DNA from: Persicaria tinctoria
Taxonomy: Eukaryota > Streptophyta > Magnoliopsida > Caryophyllales > Polygonaceae
Assembly (NCBI GenBank): GCA_037127255.1
Contig: JBANSL010000003.1
Coordinates: 19,595,314 to 19,659,313, forward strand
Length of the DNA stretch: 64,000 bases
Direction of reading: 5' to 3'
The notes beneath the pieces are model-generated. The model was given only the letters and a program-made list of their open reading frames with translations, had not been told where the DNA came from and made no database searches. Positions 10,209-21,704 of the stretch are shown here, piece after piece (within the stretch, counting starts at the first letter, position 1; the number at the start of each line of letters is the position of its first letter). A program made the position numbers and the translations under genes.

Positions 10209-11073
10209 ATGGGGAGAATGAAGTGGAAGTGGCAAGAGGAGTATCTAGATTTGATCCTTGTTCCGAGCGGGTCACTCATCATGTTAGGCTATCATCTCCT
10301 TCTCCTATACAGATGCAAGAGATCTCCCAAGGACACGTCTATCGGGTTCGAGAACCACAGCAGCAAAATCTGGGTCAATAAGATGATGCAGGTCAGAAAC
10401 TATAGTCTTTTCCTTTAATGCAATTCCAAAGCTTATATTTTGAATGGATATATCTTACTTTGATTGGCAGGTCGACGTGACAAATAGAGGTCCTGCCTTC
10501 TCGGTTATAGGCAGCAACATCTCAGCAGCTACTTACTTTGCTTCAGTGACACTGGCTCTCACATCTCTGGTGGGAACATGGGTTGGTAGCTCTTCAAACA
10601 ACCAAATAGTCAGCAGGTTCATCTATGGAGACAAAAGCAGCACAGCCAGTGGCATGAAGTATGTGTGTGTTATCGGGTTTTTCTTGGTCGCTTTTTCTTC
10701 GTTTGTCCAGGCAGTAAGATGCCTAGTAAATGCCAACTTCCTCTTGAGCATGCCTCAGGCTGATGTCCCAACAGAGTTCGTCGAGGAGGCAGTGTTACGA
10801 GGACACAATTTCTGGCAGTTGGGATTAAGGGCTATCTACTTTGCAACAAACTTCTTGTTGTGGGTTTTTGGTCCAATCCCAATGTTTGCTTCTTCAGTAG
10901 CTACTGTGATCGTCTTGTGCATCGTTGATGCAAACAGTAAGCCACTTCATGACTTCCCAAATCCAATCAATCCAAGAAATTTGAAGAAGGTAGGCCAGGA
11001 AATAGCTGCTGTGGCTGTGGCAGTTGGCCATCATGAGAGAGTTGATAGGATTCATCTTCAATCATCTCAATAA
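10209..11073 (+). CDS. DUF599 family membrane protein, copy B
   Basis: Exons 10209-10391 and 10471-11073, giving 261 residues; the 79-base GT-AG intron carries a stop, so splicing is required. ATG 10209 adds three residues (MGR) before the MKWKWQ start shared with copy A; ATG 10218 is an alternative start. The same membrane-segment layout as copy A is present: an N-terminal hydrophobic helix, paired central helices and a C-terminal FATNFLLWVFGPIPMF region followed by SVATVIVLCI. The two proteins are closely similar along their length, with substitutions concentrated in the loop after GTWVG and at the C-terminus. Likely a membrane protein of unknown function. Confidence 0.9.
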
Positions 11074-11590
11074 CGTTGACTATGAAAGCATCACCATTTT
11101 ATATAGTCACCACTCCCCAGAGTAGCAATGTAAGCATATATGTACTATGATTCATTTGCCAACTTCAAGGAGCTGATAATGTAAAATGAGGTGTGTTGAT
11201 TTCTTACAAGGATCTGAAGTGCTGATAATGTAGAATGGCTTTGCAGCCGAAGAAACGAAGACGAAACTTTCTAGTTTGTATCCTTTTGTATGTGTGGTAT
11301 GACTGTTGAGTGTGGTAGCTACAACAAGTGTTAACTAAATGTGATTTTATTGTATCACAATGACAGAGATGCTTAGCAGATAATAATAAAAAATCACTCA
11401 TTCATCTAGGCACCTGAAGATTAGTATTAAGCATTCAAATGTATAACAGCATATCATGGATCTAAGCAAAATTGATAAATCTTCTGAAACCTTAGAAATA
11501 AGAATTCGCCCATCAGAATACCTATCATAATCAGCATTATAGCAGCTTAAGTACTAGATTACTGCCACTCGATTGCCTTTAGGCCCCCTG

Positions 11591-12345
11591 ATATGGGCTG
11601 ATTAAGAGCATCTTTATGGACGAGAACTTTGATATGAGAATTTCATATCAAATGTTTGAGTCGGACATTTATAGGCTACGAGACCCAATAACTAATTCAA
11701 ATTGGACCTTGACACATCCAATTTTCATTTAAAAAAATGGCTTAAAGAAATTTAAGACATGTAATAATTTGAAAATTTGCATCGGCAAACATTTAATGTA
11801 ATTCAAAAAATATGAGCAAGTGATGTATATGCCTGTTAGAGATGATGTGTCTTTGCCTCTTTGACGTTAACTAGTTAAGGGAGGAGAGTCTCAGGTTTGG
11901 GGTTTATTGACAAACAAGTCCATGGAGAATCATCATCATTAACAATTTAATATTCACAATCAGAAAGATTACAGGCATACACAGCTCAACATGAAATGTG
12001 CCCAAGAAACCCTCTTCCAAAAGGCATCAATTCCTCACTTTCCACTTTCTGATTTTCTCTGTAGATTCCTCACTTTACACTTCTCATGATTGGGAGAAAC
12101 ACAATCAACGCACATTTGAAAACCACCCTCCTTGAAAAGCATGAGCTTGAGAAGTTTTTTTGATTAATAATAGAATAGAGCAAGGAGGGAAAAAGTTTTA
12201 AACAGCCCCCAAAAAATCTCCCTTTTTACTAATTAGTGATCCTCATCAGAAACCCAGGAAAAGAAAATTCAAAGCTCACTGTAAAGCAAACAATCATAAG
12301 GCAATGATCACGAGGAGAAATTAGTCTCAGTCTTCGTCGTCGCGG
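11591..12345. other. Intergenic between DUF599-B and the DUF1685 gene
   Basis: No gene seen. The right part (about 11900-12345) is probably the 3'UTR of the minus-strand DUF1685 gene. Around 11605-11660 there is a phrase, GAGCATCTTTATGGACGAG, similar to the termini of some plant MITEs, but I found no matching inverted terminus. Confidence 0.45.
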
Positions 12346-13378
12346 TCAGCATTCTTGGCGTACATTCGACGCCACAGCTCTTGCCCAGAACTTGATCTGG
12401 GCTTTCATGTCTTCAGCTGATCTTTTGCTGTCAGCACATTTGGGAATTGGAGGGGAGTATGACCACTGTGTTGCAATCCAGGCCTCAGAAAGAGAAGGGT
12501 TTTTCATTCTTCTTAGACCCTCTTTGCCTTCCACATTGGGTTCTTCCTTGACAGGTAAGCTGGAAAGCTTATTGACAGCACTTGGGCACAAATCCTCTTT
12601 GTCAAACTCGAAGCCCAAATCGCGGAAGCCTTGCACTTCTTTGTCACTCAAGGTCTTCAATGACATGCTCCTCTCAAAGCTTCTTGATTTAGAGCATCTT
12701 ACATTCTCCATATTTGTATTGGGCATCTCTGATCTTCTGTGTTGGAGATTCTTGGACGAGCCAAGAGGCGATAAGTTCTGTTCAATGTTCATGCCATGAA
12801 ATGAAAACCCACCTCACATTGCGCCGAAAAAACTCAAAACTAATCATGAATCTGAAAAGAAAGTGTATAATGCTTAGGTGAAGGCATACCTTGGAGGTGT
12901 GCTTGGGTGGTAATAGAATGGAAGGATTCATAGAAGACCTCCTGGTAAGTTTGCAGATTATGGGACCCTTTGGAGCCACATTTCCATGGTCAATAACCTC
13001 CTGTCTGATCCTAAGAGGTGGAAGAGAAGGTGCCTTGACAAGCCTACAAGGCATGGCTTGCCTGATCAAATCACCCATTCTCGGCCCATCGTCTTCATCT
13101 TCAACTTCGCCCCAATCTCGTTCCTCCTTACCAAAGTTTGGCGGCAGAGACGGGGTTCTTAGCAAGCTGCTGGCTTCTTCAGCATTCTTCTTGGGGCCAA
13201 ACACCTCTTCTTTCCTCGACGAAGGCGCGGGCTCAGAGTTGCACCTCACCATCTTGCCTTTCCTGTTGAGCAAGTTGCCAAAGAACCAGCCTTCTTCCAA
13301 GAGATCAACTGCCTCTTGCTTCTTATGATCCTCTCCCATGGGACTAATGAGGCCTTTTTTCTTCTGATGTTTCTGCAT
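12346..13378 (-). CDS. DUF1685 family protein
   Basis: Two exons on the minus strand, 13378-12890 and 12777-12346, with a GT-AG intron 12889-12778 in phase 0, predict 306 residues. The diagnostic feature is the C-terminal block IKFWARAVASNVRQEC, together with LSDKEVQGFRDLGFEFD, both typical of plant DUF1685 proteins. The N-terminal half is low complexity, with basic and acidic patches (VEDEDDG) and a repeated proline motif (LLRTPSLPP, VKAPSLPP). There are no membrane segments. Family function is unknown; a nuclear or cytosolic regulatory role is only a guess. The second Met (MGEDHKK, residue 15) is an alternative start. Confidence 0.85.
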
Positions 13379-14205
13379 CTTAATTGGGATTTATCATCTT
13401 ATTTTTCCGGTGGTATTGGCTAGCAAACATTGAAAACTGTGTAGGTTACTTGTGGGCTGGCTTGGCCATGTGAGCAAATAAGCATCATGTGCTGTCACAG
13501 GGTTTATGTACATTATAATGTGAATTATAAAATTTCTAATCATTTGAGAGGGAACTTATGTGGCAGAAAAAAGTTTGGTTTCAATCAATCATGCATGTCT
13601 AAAGAACCAAAGGAATGCAGGCCATGTGGCACATAAGGGTACCTGGGCGATTTCTCGTGTAGCGTGAAAATCGAAGCTTCGGGGAGATTATCGAGGCAGG
13701 GCCGACTATGTCAGATCAACTACCAAACGTTTTTAATGAATCTTTCTTGCTTGGATTGCTCAAACAAGCCATTGGAGAGATGGAAGTTTGTAACTTGCAA
13801 GGAAAGCAAAAAACATTATCTGGTTGAAAAATTGGGGAAAGGATCAATGGTAGCAAATTTGTAGTGGCATAATGATGGACAATAGAAGAGGAAAGTGTTG
13901 TTTATTGCCTATGCTTATTAGTAATAATTAGGGCTTTGTAATTTGTCTTGCTAATCATCTGACAGCTAAGAAATTGTTTTTATATGCAGGCTACAATAAT
14001 TTAATATAGTTTGGTCACACCAAATTATTATAATTGTGTTTGGCTCAAAGTCCATACTGTTATGATCTCCATAGATTTCTAGAGGCCACACTCACACAAT
14101 GCCTGACTTGGATTTTAGGAAGGTAAATCGCGAAACATACGACGACAATTTTAGGAAGGAATGCAGTAGGAATCGGGGCTTGCCTGAAAATCCAACGGCC
14201 TCCGA
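13379..14205. other. Intergenic, no gene seen
   Basis: Probable promoter of the DUF1685 gene at the left end. A 66-codon plus ORF (13664-13864) has no recognisable features and poor context. Nothing else is supported. Confidence 0.5.
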
Positions 14206-14368
14206 TCATCTTCTGTCAAGAACAAACTGGAACCCACGAGCATTTGTGCCATAAAAAGCCAATTCATCCTGACAAGAACAAAGTTCAATGAGATCATACC
14301 CGGGTTCCAGTTTACCTGATGCCTGAGGTACATCTTGAACCACTGGGTTCTGATCCAAGACGGAGTCA
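14206..14368 (-). pseudogene. Possible orphan terminal exon
   Basis: On the minus strand a pyrimidine-containing tract ending in CTGCAG precedes a 53-codon open stretch that stops at TGA 14206-14208. The frame reads like real protein (LDQNPVVQDVPQASGKLEPG, then DLIELCSCQDELAFYGTNAR). I do not recognise the family. No upstream exons were found on this strand before the OB-fold gene, so it may be a relic of a lost gene or a gene fragment moved by a transposon. Confidence 0.3.
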
Positions 14369-14906
14369 CTGCAGAGAAACACCACACAGTGCTATCACAG
14401 ATGGAGCAACGGAGGTGACAGTCGTGGAGCGGACAATGAATAAAAGTAATGATGCCCTACATAAATTCAGAGTAATCAACAACAGCAGCTGTTGATTACG
14501 CTTATTTGCCTGTCGAATGGACCAATTTAGAGGCGACCAAAGCACTTTACATATCATAATAGTTAAGGCCAAAAAGCACTTCTTTACATATATCATCATA
14601 ATAGTTCAGACCAAAGCACTTCTTTAAAAAAGAAGCAACAATAAGTTGAATATTATCAAAGCTAAGACCAAAGTACTTCATCATTCCATACGATAGCTGA
14701 TAACAAACCCGATCACCAAAGCAAACCCCAAAATAAAAACAAACTTGCATACTAGCACTGGCCAAACCTGTATACCAATTACCTTACTTACTATTCAGTA
14801 AGCCATCCATCCCTAGCTGCTTTCTTTAATACCGCCAAAATTAGTTTAAGACACCAAAAAGACTTTCTTCACGCCCTTTGTATATCTGGCAATGTCTACA
14901 TTACAA
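14369..14906. other. Spacer downstream of the OB-fold gene
   Basis: AT-rich; probable 3'UTR of the minus-strand OB-fold gene in the right part. A short duplicated phrase (ACATATCATAATAGTTAAGGC-like, about 14545-14640, repeated with changes) is the only internal structure seen. Confidence 0.45.
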
Positions 14907-16499
14907 TCAAGCTCCATTTCCTGCGGCATTCACCAGCTCATACTCGACCAAAGACAGATTGTTATCCTCTTTAACTGTAAACTCGGCTGGCTCTGTTACT
15001 TCAATGCGGCCCCACTTGTCAACAGCTAGTCTCATAGTTCCTTTGAACATATCAATCTTGGCATTTCGGATAATCAAGGTTGCACCAGGCTTCATTAGGT
15101 CAACTAGTAGCAATAAACGTATAACAGAAGTCAGCATGTGTTTTCAATCTACACAACTCAAAGTTTCAGATGTTCAAACTTCAAATACAAAATGCCAAAT
15201 TAGAAATTTAGAAGACAATCATTGAAGACTTTGTTTTATGCCTCTAACCAACCCACAAACAATATACAGTTGAGACCATTTGGCTAAATGATCCACAAAT
15301 ATGGAATCTTTAGGTGAAAGTTGAGAGACTACGCCCGATGAATGACAATATATACACATACCCTGTTAACATAAACGTGAGAAAATGAACTAGATTACTG
15401 AAGCTTGTGTTTGGGTTTCAGTTTAAAAAGCCAATTTGATAATTGATGTTATTGTTTAGCCACAAATTACCATGATTCTACCAAAAAATACCCTCCAGAA
15501 AACGTAGTTACACATCAACAACAACAAAAACAAAAACTCGCAACTGCCGAATCAGCTTAAAAGGAATAATAGGTCAGTTCATAAAACTACCAAAAGAGGA
15601 AAAAACTTCATTCAGGCATAACAAGAGACAAATTCACACGACTTTGAACAAAAATACCAATTATGCAGCAGCAGCAGCAGGACTTAAACAATCTCACATG
15701 AATACATGATATCATCAAGTAAAGGTAATACGGATTCAAGTGTTTAAGACATCTCACTGACAAAATATCATAACAAGTTATGTTACTTCAACATTTTCAA
15801 TTCCAGAAGGTACATACTACAGAATAATTGTGCAATGTGGCAATGTTCAATATCAACATGCTACATATGCTTGAATCGTCATAGAAATGTCAGGAATATC
15901 CAACTATTCATACAGCAGAAGCAACAGTTTCTCCCAATGCAACGATCTCATAAAGATCACCGACTGGTTTACAAATGCAGCTTTAACACAATAAACAAAA
16001 ATGCATACGCAAGACAGATGGTCTTCTGCAATGTTAGTTTTGTACCAAAAACAGCAAAGTCTTACTTTTTACACGAAAGTACAAATGAAAAGTCCTTCAA
16101 CGATGTCCCAAAGTTAGGGTTATCCCAAAATGAACAACTAATACGAAAAAAGTCATCAAAGCAGAAACCAGGCAGATCAAAACATAAGCACACCCGATCA
16201 TAACAATTACAATGAAGATCAAAGCGCAAATGACTACCTTGATCGTTACGAGCAGTGAAGAGGATACAGCCAGTGTCATCGCCGATGAGGCACTCAGCGA
16301 TACGAGCGTTGCGAAGGTTCTGGTTGACCGATCGACCTTTCTTCAAGACGGTGTCGGAACTGAGGACCTTAACAGTCAAGGTGTGGCCGGAGGTGCCAGG
16401 CTTGATCTGGTCGACGGTGATGAAAACAGGCTTTCTCAAGGCGGGCTTGGCATCTGGCTGGGTCTGGCGTTGGGGGACGGCGGCGGTGGACTTCGACAT
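14907..16499 (-). CDS. OB-fold nucleic-acid-binding protein (At4g28440-like)
   Basis: Two exons on the minus strand, 16499-16238 and 15103-14907, with a 1,134-base GT-AG intron, encode 152 residues. Exon 1 ends ...FTARNDQ plus one base and exon 2 resumes with VDLMKPGATLII, restoring the conserved order of the plant single OB-fold family related to SOSS-B/hSSB single-stranded DNA-binding proteins. Visible landmarks: FITVDQIKPGTSGHTLTVKV (first strand region), ARIAECLIGDDTGCILFTAR (central strands), MRLAVDKWGRIEV and a C-terminal LSLVEYELVN. The N-terminus is a flexible Q/P-rich stretch. Likely binds single-stranded DNA or RNA; the exact role in plants is not established. Confidence 0.9.
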
Positions 16500-16683
16500 C
16501 GTCTTCTCCGATTCGATTGAAGGAGCAGTAAAACCCTAATTCCGACACTCCTGTGAAATGGATAAACTCACTCTCTCCTTTTATCCCCAAGATTTATAGG
16601 CCTTCTTTCTTCGAGTGCAGTGTTGAATAAACTCTCGTTCAGTTTTTGAACTATATTTAAAATGTGAAAAAATAGAGCACCAA

Positions 16684-16757
16684 GCTCTTGTAGCTCAGTT
16701 GGTTAGAGCACCCGTTTAGTAAGCGGGAGGTCTTGAGTTCGACTCTCAACAAGAGCA
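16684..16757 (+). tRNA. tRNA-Thr (anticodon AGU)
   Basis: A full cloverleaf is visible: acceptor GCTCTTG pairs with CAAGAGC, D-arm GCTC...GAGC, anticodon stem CCCGT/GCGGG with loop TTAGTAA (anticodon AGT), T-arm TTGAG-TTCGACT-CTCAA, discriminator A. 74 nt, no intron. A run of six T follows directly at 16759, the RNA polymerase III terminator, and a CCAA/CAA motif precedes it. Confidence 0.95.
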
Positions 16758-16789
16758 GTTTTTTCAACTTTCTATTTTTTCCCCCACCA

Positions 16790-18055
16790 ATCCTTATAGC
16801 CAAGATGGGGAGCCTAAACGGAGGCTTAATAGACCTTCCCTAAATTGTCGCGTATTATGTATCCATAAGTTCCATTATTATCAGTGGATAGAGCTCCATC
16901 GAAATTTAGTTTGTACAAGTTGGGAAGTGGTTTCCTCCATATGCATATCTTTTGTTGTGGACACGTGGAATTGTTGTTGTGGTGTTGAGTTTTACTTTTG
17001 TTTCGAGATCGTAATGGAGTTGTATTGCCTTATCCTAATTATGGAGTTGTTCTATAATATAAGAGGCGATAGTTCTCGGATTTGGTATAATGTTATCGAA
17101 TAGAGCTTTGTTATGGAAGTACTAGATGCACCACCAGGAGGTAGCTAGTTTTGTGAAATCTTTCTTCCCAAGACCTTGCTTAATGAGATTAATCGTGCCG
17201 GGAATGTTAATGTTGCGGGGGTGTTGCTTATGCAAGACGAGTTTATTGACCAATGTGGGTGAAAGTAGTCATAGTGTGGCGCACTCATTGGGCAAAGCAA
17301 GCAAGAAATGCTCCTGGTCTTCGTAGAGTTCATGCCACACAGAGGGCAGTCAATGGGATACCGATACCTCTGCTGGCAAGTATTGTAGTGATGGGTAGGC
17401 CATTTTTGGATAGGCGCCATAGAAATTCCTTTATTTTGGGAAGGGTACCTAGTTGCCAGATCTAGTGGAGATCATATCGAGTATGTTGTTTTGAGTTATG
17501 AATCATATCAATGGTTGACTTCATAGAGAACCAGACATTCTTATTCCACTTCCAAAAAAGTCTATCACGGATTGAGTTTCTATGGATAAGTATTATCACG
17601 ATGGAACTAATTGTGCTATCAACTAGGAGGTTACAGACATGGTCATGGAGCTTTTGAGTATTCCAAGTTTTATCTGGGCCGATGAAGTGGCTTACTTTTA
17701 AGGAATTGTTATTTAGGGAATTAGGGATTTGTTGACTGCATGGTTAATTAGTGGGGTGTCGTCTAGCCAAAGGTCATACCAGAAGAAAATATCGTCCCCA
17801 TTACCAATAGACCATCGCAGGACGGCTTTGAATGTGTCTAAATTAAAGACTCGTTAGATTTGACCATTGCCAAGAAGTAGGACCTTTGCGAGTGTATTGT
17901 AATAGTTGTTGGGTTTGAGGTATTTTTGTGTGATAATAGTAACCCAATGATTTGTCGGTTCAACTAGGATTTTTAAAAGTATTTTTAGTTGAAGAGCCTT
18001 GTTCATATCCTCCGAGGTGCGCAAACCTAACTTTTCTTTTTATTTTGACTTTAGC
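16790..18055 (-). mobile_element. Degraded L1-type LINE, 3' coding part
   Basis: On the minus strand, with many stops and shifts, the frames spell conserved LINE landmarks in order: LGLRTSEDMNKALQLK (near 18020-17975), WSIGNGDDIFFWYDLWLDD (near 17820-17765), a zinc-binding RT-terminal region with CPLC and a second CLLC (about 17345-17280), and the start of an RNase H domain, KLNFDGAL...YGYIIRD (about 16915-16845). The 5' half (endonuclease and most of RT) is missing on the right, as in 5'-truncated LINE copies. The left end stops about 30 bases from the tRNA-Thr gene, inside the RNase H domain, so the 3' end is missing as well. Confidence 0.75.
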
Positions 18056-18113
18056 AATTTTATAAAACCATTGATTTCCCCTAAATTACAAGGTTTTAGC
18101 TTGAGTTTTAATA

Positions 18114-18350
18114 CTCCCTCTGTTAATTAAAACATGTCGTTTACTATTCATGCACGCTTTTTTAGAATGATAAAAACTATATAAAATATTAACTTTTTAA
18201 AAATTTTGTTTTTATAAATTCAAACTTAATAGTAATAAGTATAAAATTGTTTATAAATATTATTAAAAAAGTTAATATTTTATATAGTTTTTAACACCTA
18301 AAAAAGCGTGCGTGAATAGTAAAACGTCAAGTTTTAATTAACGGAGGGAG
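18114..18350. mobile_element. Stowaway-like MITE, 237 bp
   Basis: Ends CTCCCTCTGTTAATTAAAAC and the reverse complement at the other side (GTTTTAATTAACGGAGGGAG), flanked by TA (18112-18113 and 18351-18352). The inverted repeat extends about 55 bases each side (TTTACTATTCATGCACGC matches GCGTGCGTGAATAGTAAA), so the whole element can fold as a hairpin. CTCCCTC termini and TA target duplications are typical of Tc1/mariner-derived Stowaway MITEs. Non-coding. Confidence 0.9.
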
Positions 18351-18352
18351 TA

Positions 18353-19426
18353 ATAATTTGCTCCCTCCAGTAATTAGCTTCAATAAATTAGTTTTTATAA
18401 AATAATCGATTTCCCATTAATTACAAGGTTTTAGCTTGAATTTAAAAGATACTCTCCCTCTATTTGCTAAAACATGTTATTTTAGTCTTGGACACAATCT
18501 CTAAGGAGTAATCTTTAATTAACTACCTAAATTACTCATAGTTTACTTTTCTATTGCTAGCTACAACGGTACAACTATACCATTATATTATCATTTATTA
18601 CTATAAGGAATATCTTAAACTACCTAAATTGCACATAGTTTTAACTCTTTTTATTGCTAGATACAACTAACTGGACTGGTTCCATCTATCTATCTATCTA
18701 TCTACCTTTAAAAATTGTGTCCCAAGGCCCCTTAATGGCTCTCATTAAAGACATTCTCATTTTTTAATCCATTTCTTTTCCTTTAATTTTATTAATGTAT
18801 TCATAAATGGTTTTTTATATACTCTTACTAACTTAAGAAAATTAATTATATTTTCCTAGATTTCTATGCTCCATAATAATGACCTCACTCACATCATTTT
18901 AAACCTCAATATATTTATGAAATTCATATCATCCGAATAACATATATTCATATAAAAATCAATTAATCCTTAATATTTTATATCTATACCAAGCATCTTT
19001 ACGATCCCAATTTATAGATTTTTTTTTTGTTGAAACCAAATATTAAAAGTCTATTTTATCAATATATTTTGTTAGTTTTAGAATCCTTAATGGATTTTAA
19101 CATAATTAATAAATTAATTTTAATTTTCGCCTAACAATTTCTAAAATATAATTATATAAGTAATAAAACATATAAGTTAATCCAAATTTAGCATGGATAA
19201 TAATTTATTACTTTTTTATTTCACTTTTTTATACTTTCTATTTCTAATTTCCTAATTAAAACACGGTGAACATTAATTAAAAAAATATTTTACTTTTGGT
19301 ACCAATATATATCATGATTATCACCATACATTATTTATCACATATTATTATGGAGAACTATTATACGTTTCAGTTTTATTGAATTGATTGTCATAAATTC
19401 AATGACCACCGATACAAGCTCATTGG

Positions 19427-19473
<47 letters not shown>

Positions 19474-20379
19474 CAATGGAAAATGGTATGGGGTCGAGTC
19501 TTTCGTAAATTTCTTAAAAGTTAAAAACCAAAACAAAAAATAGAAGAACAAGAGCTCATAAAAAAACCAGGCGAGCTAGGCAAGGAAAAACTCAAAGATC
19601 TTTTTTACTTTTTGGAGTCTACTTATTTATCTATACTCGTTTCGTATATCCTCTCTTTTTCGAGCAATTTATTTTATATGCCAACAAAATACTTTGAAAT
19701 TCATATTTTAAGGTAAATTCCTTTAGTCTTTATTATTATTATTTTTTGATTAGGATTTAGTACATCTTTAATTTATTAAAAAAAACACCAACAATGAAAA
19801 AATCAAAGGAGAGTTGAACAAGAAATTAAAATTCAGAGTTTGTGAGAATAGTTCATTTTTTAAAAGGGCTATCAACACAATTACTTCAAATGGATAAGAA
19901 ATATGATTTTAGCATTATAGCTACTTTGACAAGTCTTCAAATTTTCAAACACCAATAGCTAGGAAAAGAGGTGAAGTAATTAATCACTAACACTAAAAAC
20001 TTCAAATTTATTATATACAATTCCTTTTAAAAAAAATGTTGGTTAAATAAGGGCATTTCAATTATCCATTAAAAAATATCAGTGAAAACTTGAAATTTTA
20101 GTTGTAAAATAAAAGTTGGTGCTTCAATTGATCGAATACCTATATTATATAAGGTTTTTTTATTTATAAAAAATTTAAAGGTGTTTTTTTTTTATTAAAA
20201 AAAGTTATTTTACAAGGTATCTTCTTGAAGAAATTAAAACCCATAAAAATATAAAGATTTAATAAATAACTTAAACCAAATTATCAAGTATATAAAACCA
20301 AGATTTACACATATACTGTTTAAATTAGTCAATGAGATGATATAAAATAAGCTCTTAAATAGGCTTATAAAATAAGCTC
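18353..20379. other. AT-rich intergenic spacer
   Basis: No gene supported. Small features: a direct copy (about 18392-18478) of the sequence that flanks and starts the Stowaway element, a (TATC)n run near 18686-18702, and a (TA)n microsatellite at about 19429-19470. Confidence 0.6.
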
Positions 20380-21180
20380 TTAAATAGTCAATGGCCCGCA
20401 CAGCCCCGGCGGAGGGAGGAAGCAGGAGATAGGCGATCGAAAATCGGCGAGAGACGACCGGTAGTAAACAACCCCAAAAGACGCCGGCAAGACGCGCAGA
20501 TTCGAGAGCGGAAATCTGTCAAAAGGAGGATAGACCACCCGGCCAAAGTCGAACGGAGGAGACGACGAGGGCGGAGCGGAAGTGTAGAGCAGTGATTTGA
20601 GGGACTCCGAAATAAGGCCAAAGAACCAATTGGCCATGGTGGAGGAAGAATTTGGGGGCAAGAACCCAAGAACAACTAAAGCCCCAAAGAAATTGAGTTA
20701 GGCTTTGAGCGAAATCAGATCAAAGAGGGTCGGAGATAGTTTCAAACACGTTTTCGACCACCACCGCAACCCAGTGGGACTAGGTTGAGAAAGAGGTGGG
20801 CAGCACAGAGGATTGAAGGACATCGTCCGAGCCTACGGTGCCGAGGCAGAGCAAACCCGAGATGAAGGGGGCTGCCCACCGAAGCAAACACTGCCTCGGG
20901 GAGATAGGGCTATCCGAAGAGAGATTTGTAAACAAATTTTCCTTCACTTCACGGGAGAAAACGGCGGCGATAACAGTGGACCTATGGCAGAAGCCATAGT
21001 TGTGATTGAGGATGGGTGGGAAGTGGGAACCTCTACCAAGTTGCCCAGATAATACTCGAAACCAGAAAGAGTAGATTGTTGGAGCAGTGGTACCTCCGGC
21101 CGATAGAACTTGTTGTTGATAGAACTTGTTGTTGAGACAAAAGAGTTTGAAGTTCCTGATTTGCTCATCCTGATTTTTTG
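20380..21180 (-). other. GC-rich island of unresolved origin
   Basis: The base composition changes abruptly to GC-rich for about 800 bases. Overlapping minus-strand ORFs (20380-20661, 20388-20675, 20944-21168) are rich in Ser, Pro and Leu but show no recognised domain. Candidates are a LINE 5' region or a captured gene fragment. A 17-base unit TTGTTGTTGATAGAACT-like is locally duplicated near 21108-21135. Not called as a gene. Confidence 0.4.
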
Positions 21181-21321
21181 TTTTTATTTTCCTCCATCTC
21201 TCTAGATTCTAGAGAGAGGACAGAGTGTTTTGCTCCTAGTTCTTGAATTTTTAAACATTAAGGTCTATTGATCCCATAGATGAGTATTACGAACGAAAAA
21301 CTGAAATATAATTCAACAAAA

Positions 21322-21575
21322 GAGGTATCTTCTATGTTTTCAGTACCATTAAGAACAGTTCAACGAATTAGAAAACTTGGCAAAGCGTCCATGATAGGTG
21401 TTGTGGTTGATCGATCACATAAATGGACAAGAAATAGCAATTGAAAAATACTCGAAATTGATCATAATTACATTAAAGATATTCTCTTTGAGTCATAGAA
21501 CAACATTATGGTCACTATCTCATGCTTTGAAAATTAGTTAAGGCACTCTGCATTCATTCTTGAGGGAACAAAAGA
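21322..21575 (+). pseudogene. Mariner-like transposase relic (N-terminal HTH)
   Basis: The plus-strand frame reads EVSSMFSVPLRTVQRIRKLG, then VVVDRSHKWTRNSN, stop, KILEIDHNYIKDI, and after a one-base shift TTLWSLSHALKIS, stop, GTLHSFLRE. This order matches the helix-turn-helix region of plant mariner-like transposases (SVSLRTVQRIWK..., NCGRK, ...TLRSLSHAL...). It is truncated and has several in-frame stops and one shift. No D,D-D catalytic part follows. Confidence 0.7.
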
Positions 21576-21704
21576 TATGAATAAGGCTTTACAAATGAAG
21601 TTGCTATGGAAAATAATGCCAGCTCCTCCCAAACCGAACAGATTTCATAGACTTCTTTCCTAGAAAGACAAATGCTAGCTCCTCAATATTCCCTCTCTTG
21701 GAAA

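Larger units (their letters stand above)
7815..11590 (+). repeat. Tandem segmental duplication carrying two DUF599 genes
   Basis: Two direct copies, about 7815-9385 and 9985-11575. Similarity covers not only the coding exons and the intron position but also about 200 bases upstream (shared GAATCTGACTCAA... and GCAGCATATT...) and about 600 bases downstream (shared CTGTATCACAATCAGAGAAATG-type sequence and ACTAGATTGCAGCCACTC-type sequence). Flank divergence is clearly visible, so the duplication is not recent. Confidence 0.8.

Noticed and set aside
12392..13328. Two plus-strand ORFs over the DUF1685 gene
   Set aside because: Antisense shadows; the minus strand carries the conserved C-terminal DUF1685 motif and proper splice sites.
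16212..16539. Overlapping plus-strand ORFs across OB-fold exon 1
   Set aside because: Antisense shadows of a conserved exon; no domain in these frames.
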